This document shows positions 1 through 8,683 of a stretch of DNA of 64,000 bases, in pieces (position 1 is the stretch's first letter; each line of letters opens with the position of its first letter). Location: NCBI GenBank assembly GCA_016703155.1, contig JADJCP010000006.1, positions 124,001 through 188,000 of the forward strand, given 5' to 3'. The translations under genes and the position numbers were made by a program. Source of the DNA: Hydrogenophilales bacterium. GTDB taxonomy: Bacteria > Pseudomonadota > Gammaproteobacteria > Burkholderiales > Thiobacillaceae. The notes below the pieces were generated by a model. It searched no databases. It was not told where the DNA came from and saw nothing but the letters and a program-made list of their open reading frames with translations.

Positions 1-2
1 AG

Positions 3-710
3 GCCAAATACGCCAGCACGCTGACCAAGGAGGCGCTCGCCAACGCCATGGGCTTGCCGGTGAACAGCCCGCTGAGTTTGGCCTCCGAGGGGGCACTGCC
101 GGGATTCGACGGCGCCTTGGAAGGCCTGGTCGCCGACGCCATGAAGTTCAATCCCGACAAGCAGCGCCTGGAACTGGCCGTGCAGGCCGTGGACCACAGG
201 ATCGACGAAGCGAAAAGCGGCCATAAGCCCATGGTGGGCCTGGAGGCATCGGTTTACAAAGTCTGGAACGACTATAAGGGCGGTCTGTTCAATAGCGATA
301 ACCGCGACGGCTGGACGCTCGGGATCGGCGTCAAATGGGATCTGTTCGACAGCGGCCTGACCCGGGCCGGCGTCGACGCCGCGCATGCCGGCAAGATGAA
401 GCTGGAAGCGCAGCGGGTGCTGCTCGACAATGGCCTGGCATTGCAGATCAAGGACGATTTCCTGCGTATCCAGCGTTCCCGGGCCCAGGTCGGCGATAGC
501 GGCAAGGCACGCGAATACGCCGAGGAAAACCGCAAACTGCATGTGCGCGCCTACCAGGAAGAAATGGTCGAGACCAAGGACGTCATCGAATCCCAGATCG
601 TCGAGACCTTCGCCGCCGCCAACCTGTACCGCGCCGAACACGACCTGCGCGCCGCCCTGGCCGATCTCGATTACCGCGTCGGCAAAGGGCTGCGGCAGGC
701 TCAGCCCTGA
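3..710 (+). CDS. TolC-family outer membrane efflux protein, C-terminal part (5' end outside window)
   Basis: The reading frame is open to the window edge, so the true start lies upstream. About 235 residues are visible. They show the TolC/OEP pattern: long amphipathic helices rich in Ala, Gln, Glu and Arg, and a beta segment near 'GIGVKWDLFDSGLTR', which resembles the strand-turn that precedes the second coiled-coil hairpin in this family. Proteins of this family form the outer-membrane channel of type I secretion or RND efflux systems. The stop is 5 bases before the first of five PhnD-like genes, so the gene probably belongs to the same transcript. Whether the partner is a transporter upstream or the sensor operon downstream cannot be decided here. 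Confidence 0.75.
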   Translation, partial: AKYASTLTKEALANAMGLPVNSPLSLASEGALPGFDGALEGLVADAMKFNPDKQRLELAVQAVDHRIDEAKSGHKPMVGLEASVYKVWNDYKGGLFNSDNRDGWTLGIGVKWDLFDSGLTRAGVDAAHAGKMKLEAQRVLLDNGLALQIKDDFLRIQRSRAQVGDSGKAREYAEENRKLHVRAYQEEMVETKDVIESQIVETFAAANLYRAEHDLRAALADLDYRVGKGLRQAQP

Positions 711-715
711 CGGTC

Positions 716-1645
716 ATGCGCGCCTGCCCGCGGGGGCTGAGCCGGGTGCTCGCCCTCTGCTTGTTACTGATTCCGGGCCTTGCCACGGTCCGCGCGGAGC
801 CGCTGCCGCCGGTATCGATCGGCTTTTATACGCCGGTCATACGCGATATCCCACGCAAGGACGTCGAAGTCTCGCTACGTTTCTGGATCGAGGAATTGGC
901 GCGCTCCTTGAACCTGACCTACACCCCGGTCCGGTTTTACGACCACATCGAGGCCTTGAAGCGGGATATCGACGCGGGCAAGATCAATTTTCTCGTGGCG
1001 AATTCCATGGGCGTGGTCCAGCATTTTTCCCTGGGCGAACTGGGCGATGGCTTCTCCGGCTATAAGAACATCCCCGACCACCTGATCCTGATCGTCCGTC
1101 GCGACGCGGGCATTCATGGCCTTGCCGACCTGGCCGGCAAGCGCATCGGCCTGCTCGACGGCGATGAGCTTTCCAATATCTACCTGGAAACCCTGCTGAT
1201 GAAGACCTGGGGCAAACCGGACTGGAACCGGCTCGGGCCGGTCAGCCGCGAGCAGCGTTCCAGCAAACTGGCGCACCGCCTGTTCTTCGGCCAGGCGGAT
1301 GCCGCGCTGATCTATCGCAGCGGCTACGAAGCCGTCCTGGCGCTCAACCCGCAGGTCGCCCAGCGTCTGCATGTGCTGGAGGAGCATACCTTCCGGATCA
1401 GGTCGCCGCACATCGGCTTGTTTTCGGCGCGGGTGCGCCCGGAGCATCGCGAGGCGATCACCCAGGCGGCATTGAAACTCAACGACTCGGCTCGCGGCCG
1501 ACAGGTCATGCAAATCTACCTGGCCGACAGCATGGTGCGAACTAAGGTCGACGAGCTGGAACCCTTCCGGGAATTGCTGACGACCTATCGCGCACTGAGG
1601 GCGCGCGCCGACGCCCAAACGGAGAAGAAGGGCGGCGGGAAATGA
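716..1645 (+). CDS. PhnD-like periplasmic substrate-binding protein, paralogue 1 of 5
   Basis: 309 residues with an N-terminal signal peptide (hydrophobic stretch at about 10-26, cleavage likely near VRAEP). The fold signature is that of the phosphate/phosphite/phosphonate (PhnD, PBP type 2) family: 'DIDAGKINFLVAN' near residue 85, 'DLAGKRIGLLDGDELSNIYLE' near 138-158, and a C-terminal 'ARGRQVMQIY'. Unlike the other four copies it lacks the paired cysteines; the equivalent positions are Leu161 and Asp169. It ends in ATGA shared with the next gene. No permease or ATPase gene is adjacent, so a sensory rather than transport role beside the histidine kinase is inferred. The ligand is unknown. Confidence 0.8.
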   Translation: MRACPRGLSRVLALCLLLIPGLATVRAEPLPPVSIGFYTPVIRDIPRKDVEVSLRFWIEELARSLNLTYTPVRFYDHIEALKRDIDAGKINFLVANSMGVVQHFSLGELGDGFSGYKNIPDHLILIVRRDAGIHGLADLAGKRIGLLDGDELSNIYLETLLMKTWGKPDWNRLGPVSREQRSSKLAHRLFFGQADAALIYRSGYEAVLALNPQVAQRLHVLEEHTFRIRSPHIGLFSARVRPEHREAITQAALKLNDSARGRQVMQIYLADSMVRTKVDELEPFRELLTTYRALRARADAQTEKKGGGK

Positions 1646-2538
1646 TCTGCCGCGGGCTCCGGCTGCTGGCGCTGGCGTTCGGGATAGCGACCTCTGTGTC
1701 GGCGGCCCCGCCCAGCAACGAAACCTTGCGTGTCGCGGCCAATCTGGGTGCCCTGCGCGATGCCAGCCAGACCGATGTCGAGGTATCGCTGAAGGTATGG
1801 GCGGAGGAGTTGATGCGCATCCTTGAGGTGCCGGCGGAGATGCTGTTCTATCGGGCCATGCCGGAGATACGCCGCGACTTCGATGCCGGTCGGGTCAACT
1901 TCGTTATCGCCGATGGCCTGGATCTGCTGCGCCATTTCGGCCCGAACGACCTGGCCGATGGCTTCGGCGGCCGCTCGTCCAACGAGGATAAGCTGTTCCT
2001 GCTGGTGCGCAAGGGCGCCGGCATTCGCCAGTCACGCGATCTGGCCGGCAAGCGCGTGGCTCTGTTGAGCAACAACGCCGTTTCCGATCTCTGGCTGGAC
2101 ACCTGCTGTCTGCGCGTTTTCCAGAAGAGCTGCGCCAAGGCCGGGGTGGTCGTCAGCAAGGAAAACCGCAGCCAGCAACTGGTGCTGAAGCTGTTTTTCG
2201 ACAAGGCCGACGCCGCGCTGGTACGTGGTTATGCCTATGATCTGGCGCTGGAACTGAATCCACAGATTCGTGCCCGCACCGATATCCTGGAGCAGATTTC
2301 CCTATACCCAGGCGCCCTAGGCCTGTTCGGTCGCCAGGTCAGCCCGGCTTTCCGCGAATATATCATTGCCAAGGTGCCGCAACTTCACGATCAGGCGCGC
2401 GGTCGCCAACTCCTCGAAGTCATGCAGACCGAGCGGGTGGGGCGGGTACCACATAGCCTGCTGGACCCGATCCGCGAACTGGTGCGTGAGAATGAAACCC
2501 TGAGCCGCCGCTATGTCGCGGAGGGCGGGCGAAAATGA
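1642..2538 (+). CDS. PhnD-like periplasmic substrate-binding protein, paralogue 2 of 5
   Basis: 298 residues, translationally coupled to its neighbours by 4-base ATGA overlaps on both sides. A signal peptide covers about residues 1-21 (ending SVSAAPP). The shared landmarks are 'DFDAGRVNFVIAD' near 80, 'DLAGKRVALLSNN' near 133-145, and 'RGRQLLEVM' near the C-terminus. It carries Cys155, Cys156 and Cys164; the Cys156/Cys164 pair has the CX7C spacing found in paralogues 3-5 and could form a disulfide in the periplasm. The protein is clearly homologous to its four neighbours, and tandem duplication is the simplest origin. The ligand cannot be predicted from the sequence. Confidence 0.8.
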   Translation: MICRGLRLLALAFGIATSVSAAPPSNETLRVAANLGALRDASQTDVEVSLKVWAEELMRILEVPAEMLFYRAMPEIRRDFDAGRVNFVIADGLDLLRHFGPNDLADGFGGRSSNEDKLFLLVRKGAGIRQSRDLAGKRVALLSNNAVSDLWLDTCCLRVFQKSCAKAGVVVSKENRSQQLVLKLFFDKADAALVRGYAYDLALELNPQIRARTDILEQISLYPGALGLFGRQVSPAFREYIIAKVPQLHDQARGRQLLEVMQTERVGRVPHSLLDPIRELVRENETLSRRYVAEGGRK

Positions 2539-3437
2539 CGCGCTGGCGACGTATTTCGATTCTGGCCTGGATGGGTCTGTGGAGCCTGTGCAATGGCTTT
2601 CCGGCAGGCGCCCAGGGCGAGGTGGCGCGCATCGGCTTCAACGTCAAGATCGCCCGCGATCTCAACCGCGGCGACGTGCAGGCGGCGCTTAGTCTGTGGG
2701 GCGAGGAGCTGAGCAAGAAGTTCGGCGTGCCCACCGAGATGCTCTACTACGACGATATGCTCAGTCTGAGGCGCGACCTGGACGCGGGCAAGGTTAATTT
2801 TGTCATTGCCGCCGGCATGGATTTCGCGCGCCATTTCAAGCCCGGCGAACTGACGGACGGCTTCCGGGGCGCAATACAGAACGACCATACCCTCTTGCTG
2901 CTGACCCGTCGGGATGCCGGCATTGGCAGCCTGAAAGGCCTCGCGGGCAAGCGCGTCGCCCTGCTCAAGGACGACGAATTGTCCGAGGTCTATCTGGAAA
3001 CTCTGTGCCTGGGCCAGTACCGGCGCCCCTGCAAACAGGTGTTCGGCGCCATCGAGGCGGTGGCCAACAGCAACCAGTTGATCATGCGTCTGGTATTCGG
3101 CAAGGCCGACGCGGTGCTGAGCAAGCGCATAGGCTACGAAACCGCGCGCGAACTCAACCCTCAGATTGGCAATGTTGCCGTGGAGCTGACGCGGTTTCCC
3201 TTGAAGAGCAGCTATTACGGTCTATACAGCCGCAAGGTGAGTCCCGCGTTCCAGGAACGCAGTTTGAAGCGCACACCGGAGATGCATAAGGATATACGGG
3301 GCCGTCAGGTTCTGGAGGTGTTCAAGATAGACCGCCTGGAACTGGCTAACGCGGATGAGCTGCGACCGTTCTACGAGCTGCTCGCGGAGTACGATACCTT
3401 GCGCGCGGGGGTGCCGGCGAAGCGGGTGGATCGATGA
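2535..3437 (+). CDS. PhnD-like periplasmic substrate-binding protein, paralogue 3 of 5
   Basis: 300 residues with an N-terminal hydrophobic segment (about 8-26) typical of an exported protein. Family landmarks: 'DLDAGKVNFVIAAGMDF' near 81-97, 'LAGKRVALLKDDELSEVYLE' near 136-155, the Cys158/Cys166 pair (CX7C), and 'IRGRQVLEVFK' near the end. It overlaps both neighbours by ATGA. Of the five, this copy and copy 4 look most alike around the cysteine pair (ETLCL....PC). The PBP type 2 family binds small anions or organic ligands in a cleft between two lobes; which ligand applies here is not visible. Confidence 0.8.
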   Translation: MTRWRRISILAWMGLWSLCNGFPAGAQGEVARIGFNVKIARDLNRGDVQAALSLWGEELSKKFGVPTEMLYYDDMLSLRRDLDAGKVNFVIAAGMDFARHFKPGELTDGFRGAIQNDHTLLLLTRRDAGIGSLKGLAGKRVALLKDDELSEVYLETLCLGQYRRPCKQVFGAIEAVANSNQLIMRLVFGKADAVLSKRIGYETARELNPQIGNVAVELTRFPLKSSYYGLYSRKVSPAFQERSLKRTPEMHKDIRGRQVLEVFKIDRLELANADELRPFYELLAEYDTLRAGVPAKRVDR

Positions 3438-4330
3438 CCGGCCTCGGCCGCGCCTTGCTTGGCTGGCTGCTGGCGCTCGAATCGGCGCTTCTGGCTTGGC
3501 CAGCCGATGCCGAAGAAACCGTGCGCCTGGGCTCCTACACGCTGCGGCGCGAGTGGTCGCGCGCCGAGGTGCGCGGCACCTATGAACTCTGGGCGCAGGA
3601 ACTGGCGCGCAAGTTCCGTATCCCGGTGACGATCACGCAATACGAAGATGTCGGCGAGCTGCGCCGCGATTTCCTGTCAGGCAAGATCAACGGCATCAAT
3701 ACCGACGCCATGACCTTCGTGCGCAATTTCAGGCTTGAAGAGCTCGCCGAGGGCTATAGGACCGTCATGAAAGGCGGCTGGAACCTGAAGCTGTATGCCG
3801 GCCGGGAGGCGCCGATACGCAACTTCGCCGATCTCGCCGGCAAGCGCATCGCGGTGCTCGAAGAGAACGATGTCGGCGACCTCTATCTGGAAACGCTTTG
3901 CCTGCGCCACCACGCGCTCCCCTGCAAGGATGTTTTCGCCGACATCCAACGGACCACGACCAATAATCAGGCGCTGCTGCGGGTGTTTTTCGGCAAGGCC
4001 GATCTGGCCCTGGTGCATGGCTACGGCTACGAGGTGGCCGTGGAGATGAACCCGAAGCTGGCACCGTCGCTTCGGCAGATCGACGAACATCCCATTCCCA
4101 GTCTGTATTACGCCTTTTACAGCGCCAAATCGGATAAGGCGCTGCGCGAGCACACCCTGCGCATCATACCGAGCATACACACCTATCCGCGTGGCCGACA
4201 GTTGCTGGATATTTTCAAGATGGAGCGACTTGAGCTGGCCGAGCCGTCCGAGCTGAAACCCTTCCAGCAACTGGACAGGGACTATCGGGAACTCAAGGCC
4301 AGGGCTTTGCGCGGCGGAGGGCGTAAATGA
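3434..4330 (+). CDS. PhnD-like periplasmic substrate-binding protein, paralogue 4 of 5
   Basis: 298 residues with a signal peptide (about 1-26, ending PADAEE). It keeps 'DLAGKRIAVLEENDVGDLYLE' near 133-153, Cys156/Cys164 (CX7C) and 'PRGRQLLDIFK' near the C-terminus. The segment equivalent to 'AGKxNFxxA' is changed to 'SGKINGINTDAMTF', an alteration at a position conserved in copies 1-3. If this segment lines the ligand cleft, as its conservation suggests, binding may differ. It is coupled to both neighbours by ATGA overlaps. Family membership is clear; the ligand is unknown. Confidence 0.8.
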   Translation: MTGLGRALLGWLLALESALLAWPADAEETVRLGSYTLRREWSRAEVRGTYELWAQELARKFRIPVTITQYEDVGELRRDFLSGKINGINTDAMTFVRNFRLEELAEGYRTVMKGGWNLKLYAGREAPIRNFADLAGKRIAVLEENDVGDLYLETLCLRHHALPCKDVFADIQRTTTNNQALLRVFFGKADLALVHGYGYEVAVEMNPKLAPSLRQIDEHPIPSLYYAFYSAKSDKALREHTLRIIPSIHTYPRGRQLLDIFKMERLELAEPSELKPFQQLDRDYRELKARALRGGGRK

Positions 4331-5220
4331 CGCATTGCTTCAGGCGCGCCCTCGGCTTCCTGCCAGTCGGCCTGTTGAGCTTCGCTTGCTGGGCGGCCCA
4401 AGGTCCGGAGCCCTTGAACATGGGCTTCTATCTGCCGGGCATTCGCGATGCCAATCTGGCCGACGTCAAGGTCAGCCTGCAACTGTGGGCCGAGGAAGTC
4501 GGCAAACCCTACAAGCTGCAAGCCAAGGCCCTGACCTACGACGACATGCCGACCCTCTACCGCGATGTCGTCCAGCACCGGGTGAGCATCGTCATCGCGC
4601 CGGGCATGGAATTGGCCGAGACCTTCAGCCCCGATGAGCTCGTCGAGGGTTTCGCCGGGCGGCGTCATGGCACCGATGAAGGCATGGCGCTGATCGTCCC
4701 GAGAAACAGCCCGGTCCATAAATTCGCCGATCTGCGCGGCAAGCGGCTGCTGCGCCTGGCCAACGACCGGCTGGCGGAGACCTTCCTGGAGGTGCAATGC
4801 CGACATCAGTTGGCGCTGGCCTGCCGGGAACTGTTTTCCATGAGCGAGGAAAAGCGCGATATCCAGCCCATACATAAGGTGTTTTTCGGTCAGGCCGATG
4901 CCGCCCTGGTAAGTCTGAGCGCCCTGTATGCCGCCAGCGAGCTGAACCCGCAGGTAGCCGAGCGGTTGCGTATTGTGCTCGACTGGAAGACCCGGGCCCT
5001 CTCCTTCGGCATGATGACCGTCTACAGCACGCCCGATTTTCGCGACCTGGTCCTGCGCGCCGCCATGCAGGCCTCGAAAACGGTGCGCGGCAAGCAAATT
5101 CTTGAGTTGTTCAAGACCGACTATATGGACCGGGTGAACAAGTCCGACCTGGAGCCCTACTGGCACTTGCGGCGTGAGCATCAGGAGCTGGTCAATACGA
5201 AAGCAGCGAGGAAAAAATGA
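4327..5220 (+). CDS. PhnD-like periplasmic substrate-binding protein, paralogue 5 of 5
   Basis: 297 residues with an N-terminal signal sequence (about 1-24). It is the most divergent of the five: 'AGKxNF' is replaced by 'QHRVSIVIAPGMEL' (about 83-96) and 'LAGKR' by 'LRGKR' (about 136-140). The Cys158/Cys166 CX7C pair and the C-terminal 'VRGKQILELFK' remain. Its stop overlaps the start of the histidine kinase gene (ATGA), which ties the binding-protein array to the kinase in one translational unit. A role as a ligand-binding subunit presented to the kinase's periplasmic domain is inference from this coupling. Confidence 0.8.
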   Translation: MTHCFRRALGFLPVGLLSFACWAAQGPEPLNMGFYLPGIRDANLADVKVSLQLWAEEVGKPYKLQAKALTYDDMPTLYRDVVQHRVSIVIAPGMELAETFSPDELVEGFAGRRHGTDEGMALIVPRNSPVHKFADLRGKRLLRLANDRLAETFLEVQCRHQLALACRELFSMSEEKRDIQPIHKVFFGQADAALVSLSALYAASELNPQVAERLRIVLDWKTRALSFGMMTVYSTPDFRDLVLRAAMQASKTVRGKQILELFKTDYMDRVNKSDLEPYWHLRREHQELVNTKAARKK

Positions 5221-6815
5221 ACAGGCTATGGCATCTTCCCCGATGGTTGCCGAAGAATCGCATGTTCCTGCGGGTATTCGGCGTCTTCGGAAGTCTGTTG
5301 CTGTCCTTGACCGTGCTCTATGGCGTATTGATCATTCCACTGCAACGCGATTCCTTGTTGAAAGTGCTCTATTCGCAGGCGACCACGGTGTCGCGCTCGA
5401 TTATTCAGGCCAGCTCGGATGCGATGCTTACCGATGATTTCGGTTTCATCGTCGAGCACAACCTGCAAGTGCTGCGGAACAACCAGAGCATCCAGTCGGT
5501 GCTGATCGTGCCCAGGCGCGGCACGGCGATGCGCATCGCGCCATCGGGCTGGGAAATGCTGGAGACCGACACGGTCCGGCTCAAGCCGGCCGACTTCGAT
5601 GTCGAGTCCTACGGCATCATCCAGACAACGGGCGGCACCTCCCGGTATCGCTACACCGCGCCGATCCGCTTCAGCGGGGTCAGTTGGGGGGCGATACGCA
5701 TCGATTTCGATACCAGCGAATACGAAGCCAACATTGCCCAGATGTATCGCCAGTTGCTGACCATCTCGGGGCTGTCGGTACTGGTGATCCTGCCTATCGG
5801 CTATTTCTTCGCGCTCTGGTTGACCCGGCCGATCGCGACGATCAGCGCGGCTGCCTCGCGCGTTGCGCAAGGCGATCTCGACGCACAGGTGGAGATCGAC
5901 CGTAACGACGAAATCGGCCAGCTATCGCGCAGCTTCAATCAGATGGTGGCGGCGCTGGCGGAAAACCGGCTGCGTCTGGAGAACGTCAACCTCGATCTCG
6001 AGATCAAGGTCGCGGAGCGCACCCAGGCCCTGGACGAGTTGAACCGCACCCTGGATCAGCGGGTGCGCGACGAGATCGCCAAACGCAAGGAACAGGAACA
6101 ACTGCTGATCCATCAGTCGCGCCTCGCCGCCATGGGCGAGATGATCGGCGCCATCGCCCACCAGTGGCGGCAACCGCTCAACGCGCTGAGCCTGGTGTTG
6201 CAGAACATCGGTATGCAATTCCAGGTGGGCCGGCTCACCGAAGAGTCGATGACCCGCCTGCAAGAGAAGGGCGAAGCCATGGTGATGCGCATGTCCACCA
6301 CCATCGACGACTTCCGCAATTTCTTCAAACCCAACAAACACGCCGAGAATTTCAATCTGCTGGTCGCTTTGCATGGCGCCACCGACATCCTCGAAGGTGT
6401 GTTTCGCAACCACAACATCGTCGTCAATATCGACTGCGACCCGAGTATCGAGGTCTACGGTTATGTCGGCGAGTTCTCCCAGGTGGTGCTGAACATCCTC
6501 GGTAACGCCAAGGATGCGCTGCTGATCTCCGGCCAGGTCGCGCCGGTGATCCGGGTTCGCGTCGAGGCCAGTCCTGGCACTATCGTCATCCGTTTCGAGG
6601 ACAATGGCGGCGGCATGGATGAAACCACACTGCACAAGATCTTCGAGCCCTATTTCACCACCAAGGAAGAGGGCAAGGGCACCGGCATCGGCCTGTACAT
6701 GTCGAAGATGATCATCGAGAACAGCATGCATGGGCGTCTCGAAGCCGCCACCATCAAAGGTGGCGCGATCTTCAGCGTCACCCTGCCCAGGCAGGCACCG
6801 AAGCAAGACGCTTGA
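5217..6815 (+). CDS. Membrane sensor histidine kinase (HAMP, HisKA, HATPase)
   Basis: 532 residues. There is one membrane helix at about 17-41, a periplasmic domain of about 140 residues, and a second helix at about 182-203 followed by a HAMP domain (about 203-256) and a coiled coil (about 256-300). The H-box is 'GAIAHQWRQPL' with phospho-acceptor His315; the N-box has Asn426/Asn430. 'EDNGGGMD' (G1), 'FEPYFTTK' (F) and 'GTGIGLYMSK' (G2) complete an intact ATP-binding domain. The HQWRQPL motif is typical of the HPK4-like class. No response regulator is encoded within the window, so the partner must lie upstream or elsewhere. The start overlaps the stop of the fifth PhnD-like gene. Confidence 0.92.
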   Translation: MNRLWHLPRWLPKNRMFLRVFGVFGSLLLSLTVLYGVLIIPLQRDSLLKVLYSQATTVSRSIIQASSDAMLTDDFGFIVEHNLQVLRNNQSIQSVLIVPRRGTAMRIAPSGWEMLETDTVRLKPADFDVESYGIIQTTGGTSRYRYTAPIRFSGVSWGAIRIDFDTSEYEANIAQMYRQLLTISGLSVLVILPIGYFFALWLTRPIATISAAASRVAQGDLDAQVEIDRNDEIGQLSRSFNQMVAALAENRLRLENVNLDLEIKVAERTQALDELNRTLDQRVRDEIAKRKEQEQLLIHQSRLAAMGEMIGAIAHQWRQPLNALSLVLQNIGMQFQVGRLTEESMTRLQEKGEAMVMRMSTTIDDFRNFFKPNKHAENFNLLVALHGATDILEGVFRNHNIVVNIDCDPSIEVYGYVGEFSQVVLNILGNAKDALLISGQVAPVIRVRVEASPGTIVIRFEDNGGGMDETTLHKIFEPYFTTKEEGKGTGIGLYMSKMIIENSMHGRLEAATIKGGAIFSVTLPRQAPKQDA

Positions 6816-6926
6816 TCCCGCCGCAACCGCGCAGGCAGGGTCGTGGTGTCGTGGGGTTCCGCCCAGACGGGAACTCGGTGAAAATGCCGGTTCACGCCAC
6901 ATCGAATACCCTGGGATTGCGCAACC

Positions 6927-7496
6927 ATGCTTCTAATGATCGACAACTACGACAGCTTCACCTACAACCTGGTGCAGTATTTCGGCGAACTGGGCGAGGA
7001 GGTCGTGGTCAAGCGCAATGACGAGATCGACGTCGCCGGTATCGCCGCGTTGCGCCCGGACCGCATCGTCATCTCGCCGGGGCCGTGCACGCCCACCGAG
7101 GCGGGCATCTCGGTGCCGACCATCAACGAATTCGCCGGGAAGATTCCCCTGCTGGGTGTCTGCCTCGGCCACCAGAGTATCGGTCAGGCCTTCGGCGGTC
7201 GGATCGTCCATGCCAAGCAGCTCATGCACGGCAAGACCTCGGCGATCCACCATGCCGACAAGGGCGTCTTCCGGGGCCTGCCGAATCCCTTCACGGCGAC
7301 GCGCTATCACTCGTTGGTGATCGAGCGCGAGTCGCTTCCGGAGTGTCTGGAGATCACCGCCTGGACCGACGACGGCGAGATCATGGGCGTGCGCCACAAG
7401 ACCCTGGAGGTCGAGGGGGTGCAATTCCACCCCGAGTCGGTGCTCACCGAGCACGGCCATGCCTTGTTGAAGAACTTCCTCACGGAGACCCGCTGA
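6927..7496 (+). CDS. trpG: Anthranilate synthase component II / aminodeoxychorismate synthase glutamine amidotransferase
   Basis: 189 residues, a full-length class I glutamine amidotransferase. Visible are 'LLMIDNYDSFTYNLVQYF' at the N-terminus, the nucleophile loop 'LLGVCLGHQSIGQAFGG' (catalytic Cys near residue 79), and the His-Glu pair in 'GVQFHPESVLT' near 168-178. It releases ammonia from glutamine for TrpE or PabB. Its stop overlaps the start of trpD by one base, as in the trpGD order usual in proteobacteria. trpE is not next to it here. TrpG and PabA cannot be separated by sequence alone; linkage to trpD favours TrpG, possibly serving both pathways. Confidence 0.93.
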   Translation: MLLMIDNYDSFTYNLVQYFGELGEEVVVKRNDEIDVAGIAALRPDRIVISPGPCTPTEAGISVPTINEFAGKIPLLGVCLGHQSIGQAFGGRIVHAKQLMHGKTSAIHHADKGVFRGLPNPFTATRYHSLVIERESLPECLEITAWTDDGEIMGVRHKTLEVEGVQFHPESVLTEHGHALLKNFLTETR

Positions 7497-8510
7497 TGAC
7501 CCCGCAAGCCGCTTTAGCCCGCCTGATCGAGCATCGTGAGATCTTCCACGACGAGATGCTGGCGCTGATGCGCCAGATCATGGCCGGCGAGATGAGCCCG
7601 GTGATGATCGCCGCGCTGATTACCGGTTTACGCGTGAAAAAGGAAAGCATCGGCGAAATCACCGCCGCCGCGATGGTGATGCGCGAACTGTCGACCAAAG
7701 TGCCGGTTGCCGACACGGACGCATCTGGTCGACACCTGCGGCACCGGCGGCGATACCGCGCACACCTTCAACATCTCCACCGCCGCCGCCTTCGTCGCCG
7801 CCGGCGCCGGGGCGCGCGTCGCCAAGCACGGCGGCCGCTCGGTGTCGTCCAAGTCGGGCAGCGCCGATGTCCTGGAGGCCTTGGGCGTGAACATCAACCT
7901 GGCGCCGGAGCAGGTGGCGCGCGCCATCGACCAAGTTGGCCTGGGTTTCATGTTCGCGCCCAATTTCCATGGCGCCATGAAGCACGCCGCGCCGGTGCGC
8001 AGGGAACTGGGCGTGCGCACCCTGTTCAATATCCTCGGCCCGCTGACCAACCCGGCGGGCGCGCCGAACCAGGTCATGGGCGTATTCCACCCCGATCTGG
8101 TGGGCATCCAGGCGCGTGTCCTGCAACGCCTCGGCAGCACGCGGGCGCTGATCGTCTTCGGCCGCGAGGGTCTGGACGAAATCTCCATCGCCGGCGAGAC
8201 CCTGGTGGGTGAGCTGCGCGACGGCGAGGTGCGCGAATACAGTGTCCGACCGGAGCAGTTCGGCATGAGTACGCACGACATCGCCGCCCTGAAGGTGGCC
8301 ACCGTCGAGGAATCCCGCGACCGCGTCCGCAAGGCCCTGGGCAATCAGGCCGGCCCGGAACGCGACATCGTCGCCTTGAACGCCGGCGCGGCGATCTACG
8401 CCGCCGGCATCGCCGACACGCTGGAAGAGGGCGTCGAACGCGCCCGCGAATCGATGGCCTCGGGTGCGGCCAAGGCGAAGCTGGAATCTCTGGTCGCGTT
8501 CAAGGCATAG
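7496..8510 (+). pseudogene. trpD: Anthranilate phosphoribosyltransferase gene with a +1 frameshift
   Basis: TrpD transfers phosphoribose from PRPP to anthranilate in tryptophan synthesis. The frame starting at 7496 encodes a normal N-terminus (MTPQAALARLIEHREIF... to VPVAD). Then the frame changes: the PRPP-binding 'LVDTCGTGGDTAHTFNISTA' and the rest of the protein lie in another frame that runs to 8510. Removing the single A at 7715 restores the expected 'VPVADRTHLVDTCGTGGD', giving about 337 residues, the normal family length. The catalytic motifs GTGGD and 'KHGGRSVSSKSGSADVLEALG' are intact after the shift. It is either a recent mutation or a base-calling error. trpC, which often follows trpD, is absent. 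Confidence 0.85.
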
Positions 8511-8542
8511 CGTCGTAGGGAACGCAGATTTATTCGCTCATT

Positions 8543-8630
8543 GTCATTGCAAGCGAAGCGCGGCAATCCAGTGCACCCTATAAATCGACAGCCTTGGGAT
8601 CGCCACGTCGCTGCGCGCCTAACGATGACG
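8543..8630. repeat. Imperfect palindromic repeat element between trpD and darP
   Basis: The left arm 'gtcattgcaagcgaagcg' followed by 'cggcaatcc' is mirrored about 30 bases later by 'ggatcgccacgtcgctgcg' followed by 'cgcctaacgatgac'. This is an imperfect inverted repeat of the kind dispersed between genes in many environmental proteobacteria (REP/MITE-like). It lies between two convergent genes, where it could form a stem-loop in either transcript. No coding frame here looks real. Confidence 0.6.
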
Positions 8631-8683
8631 AATTCTTCAGCGTTTCCGTAGGTGCCGCGAACTGTGCTCTCGACCCGTGGTGG

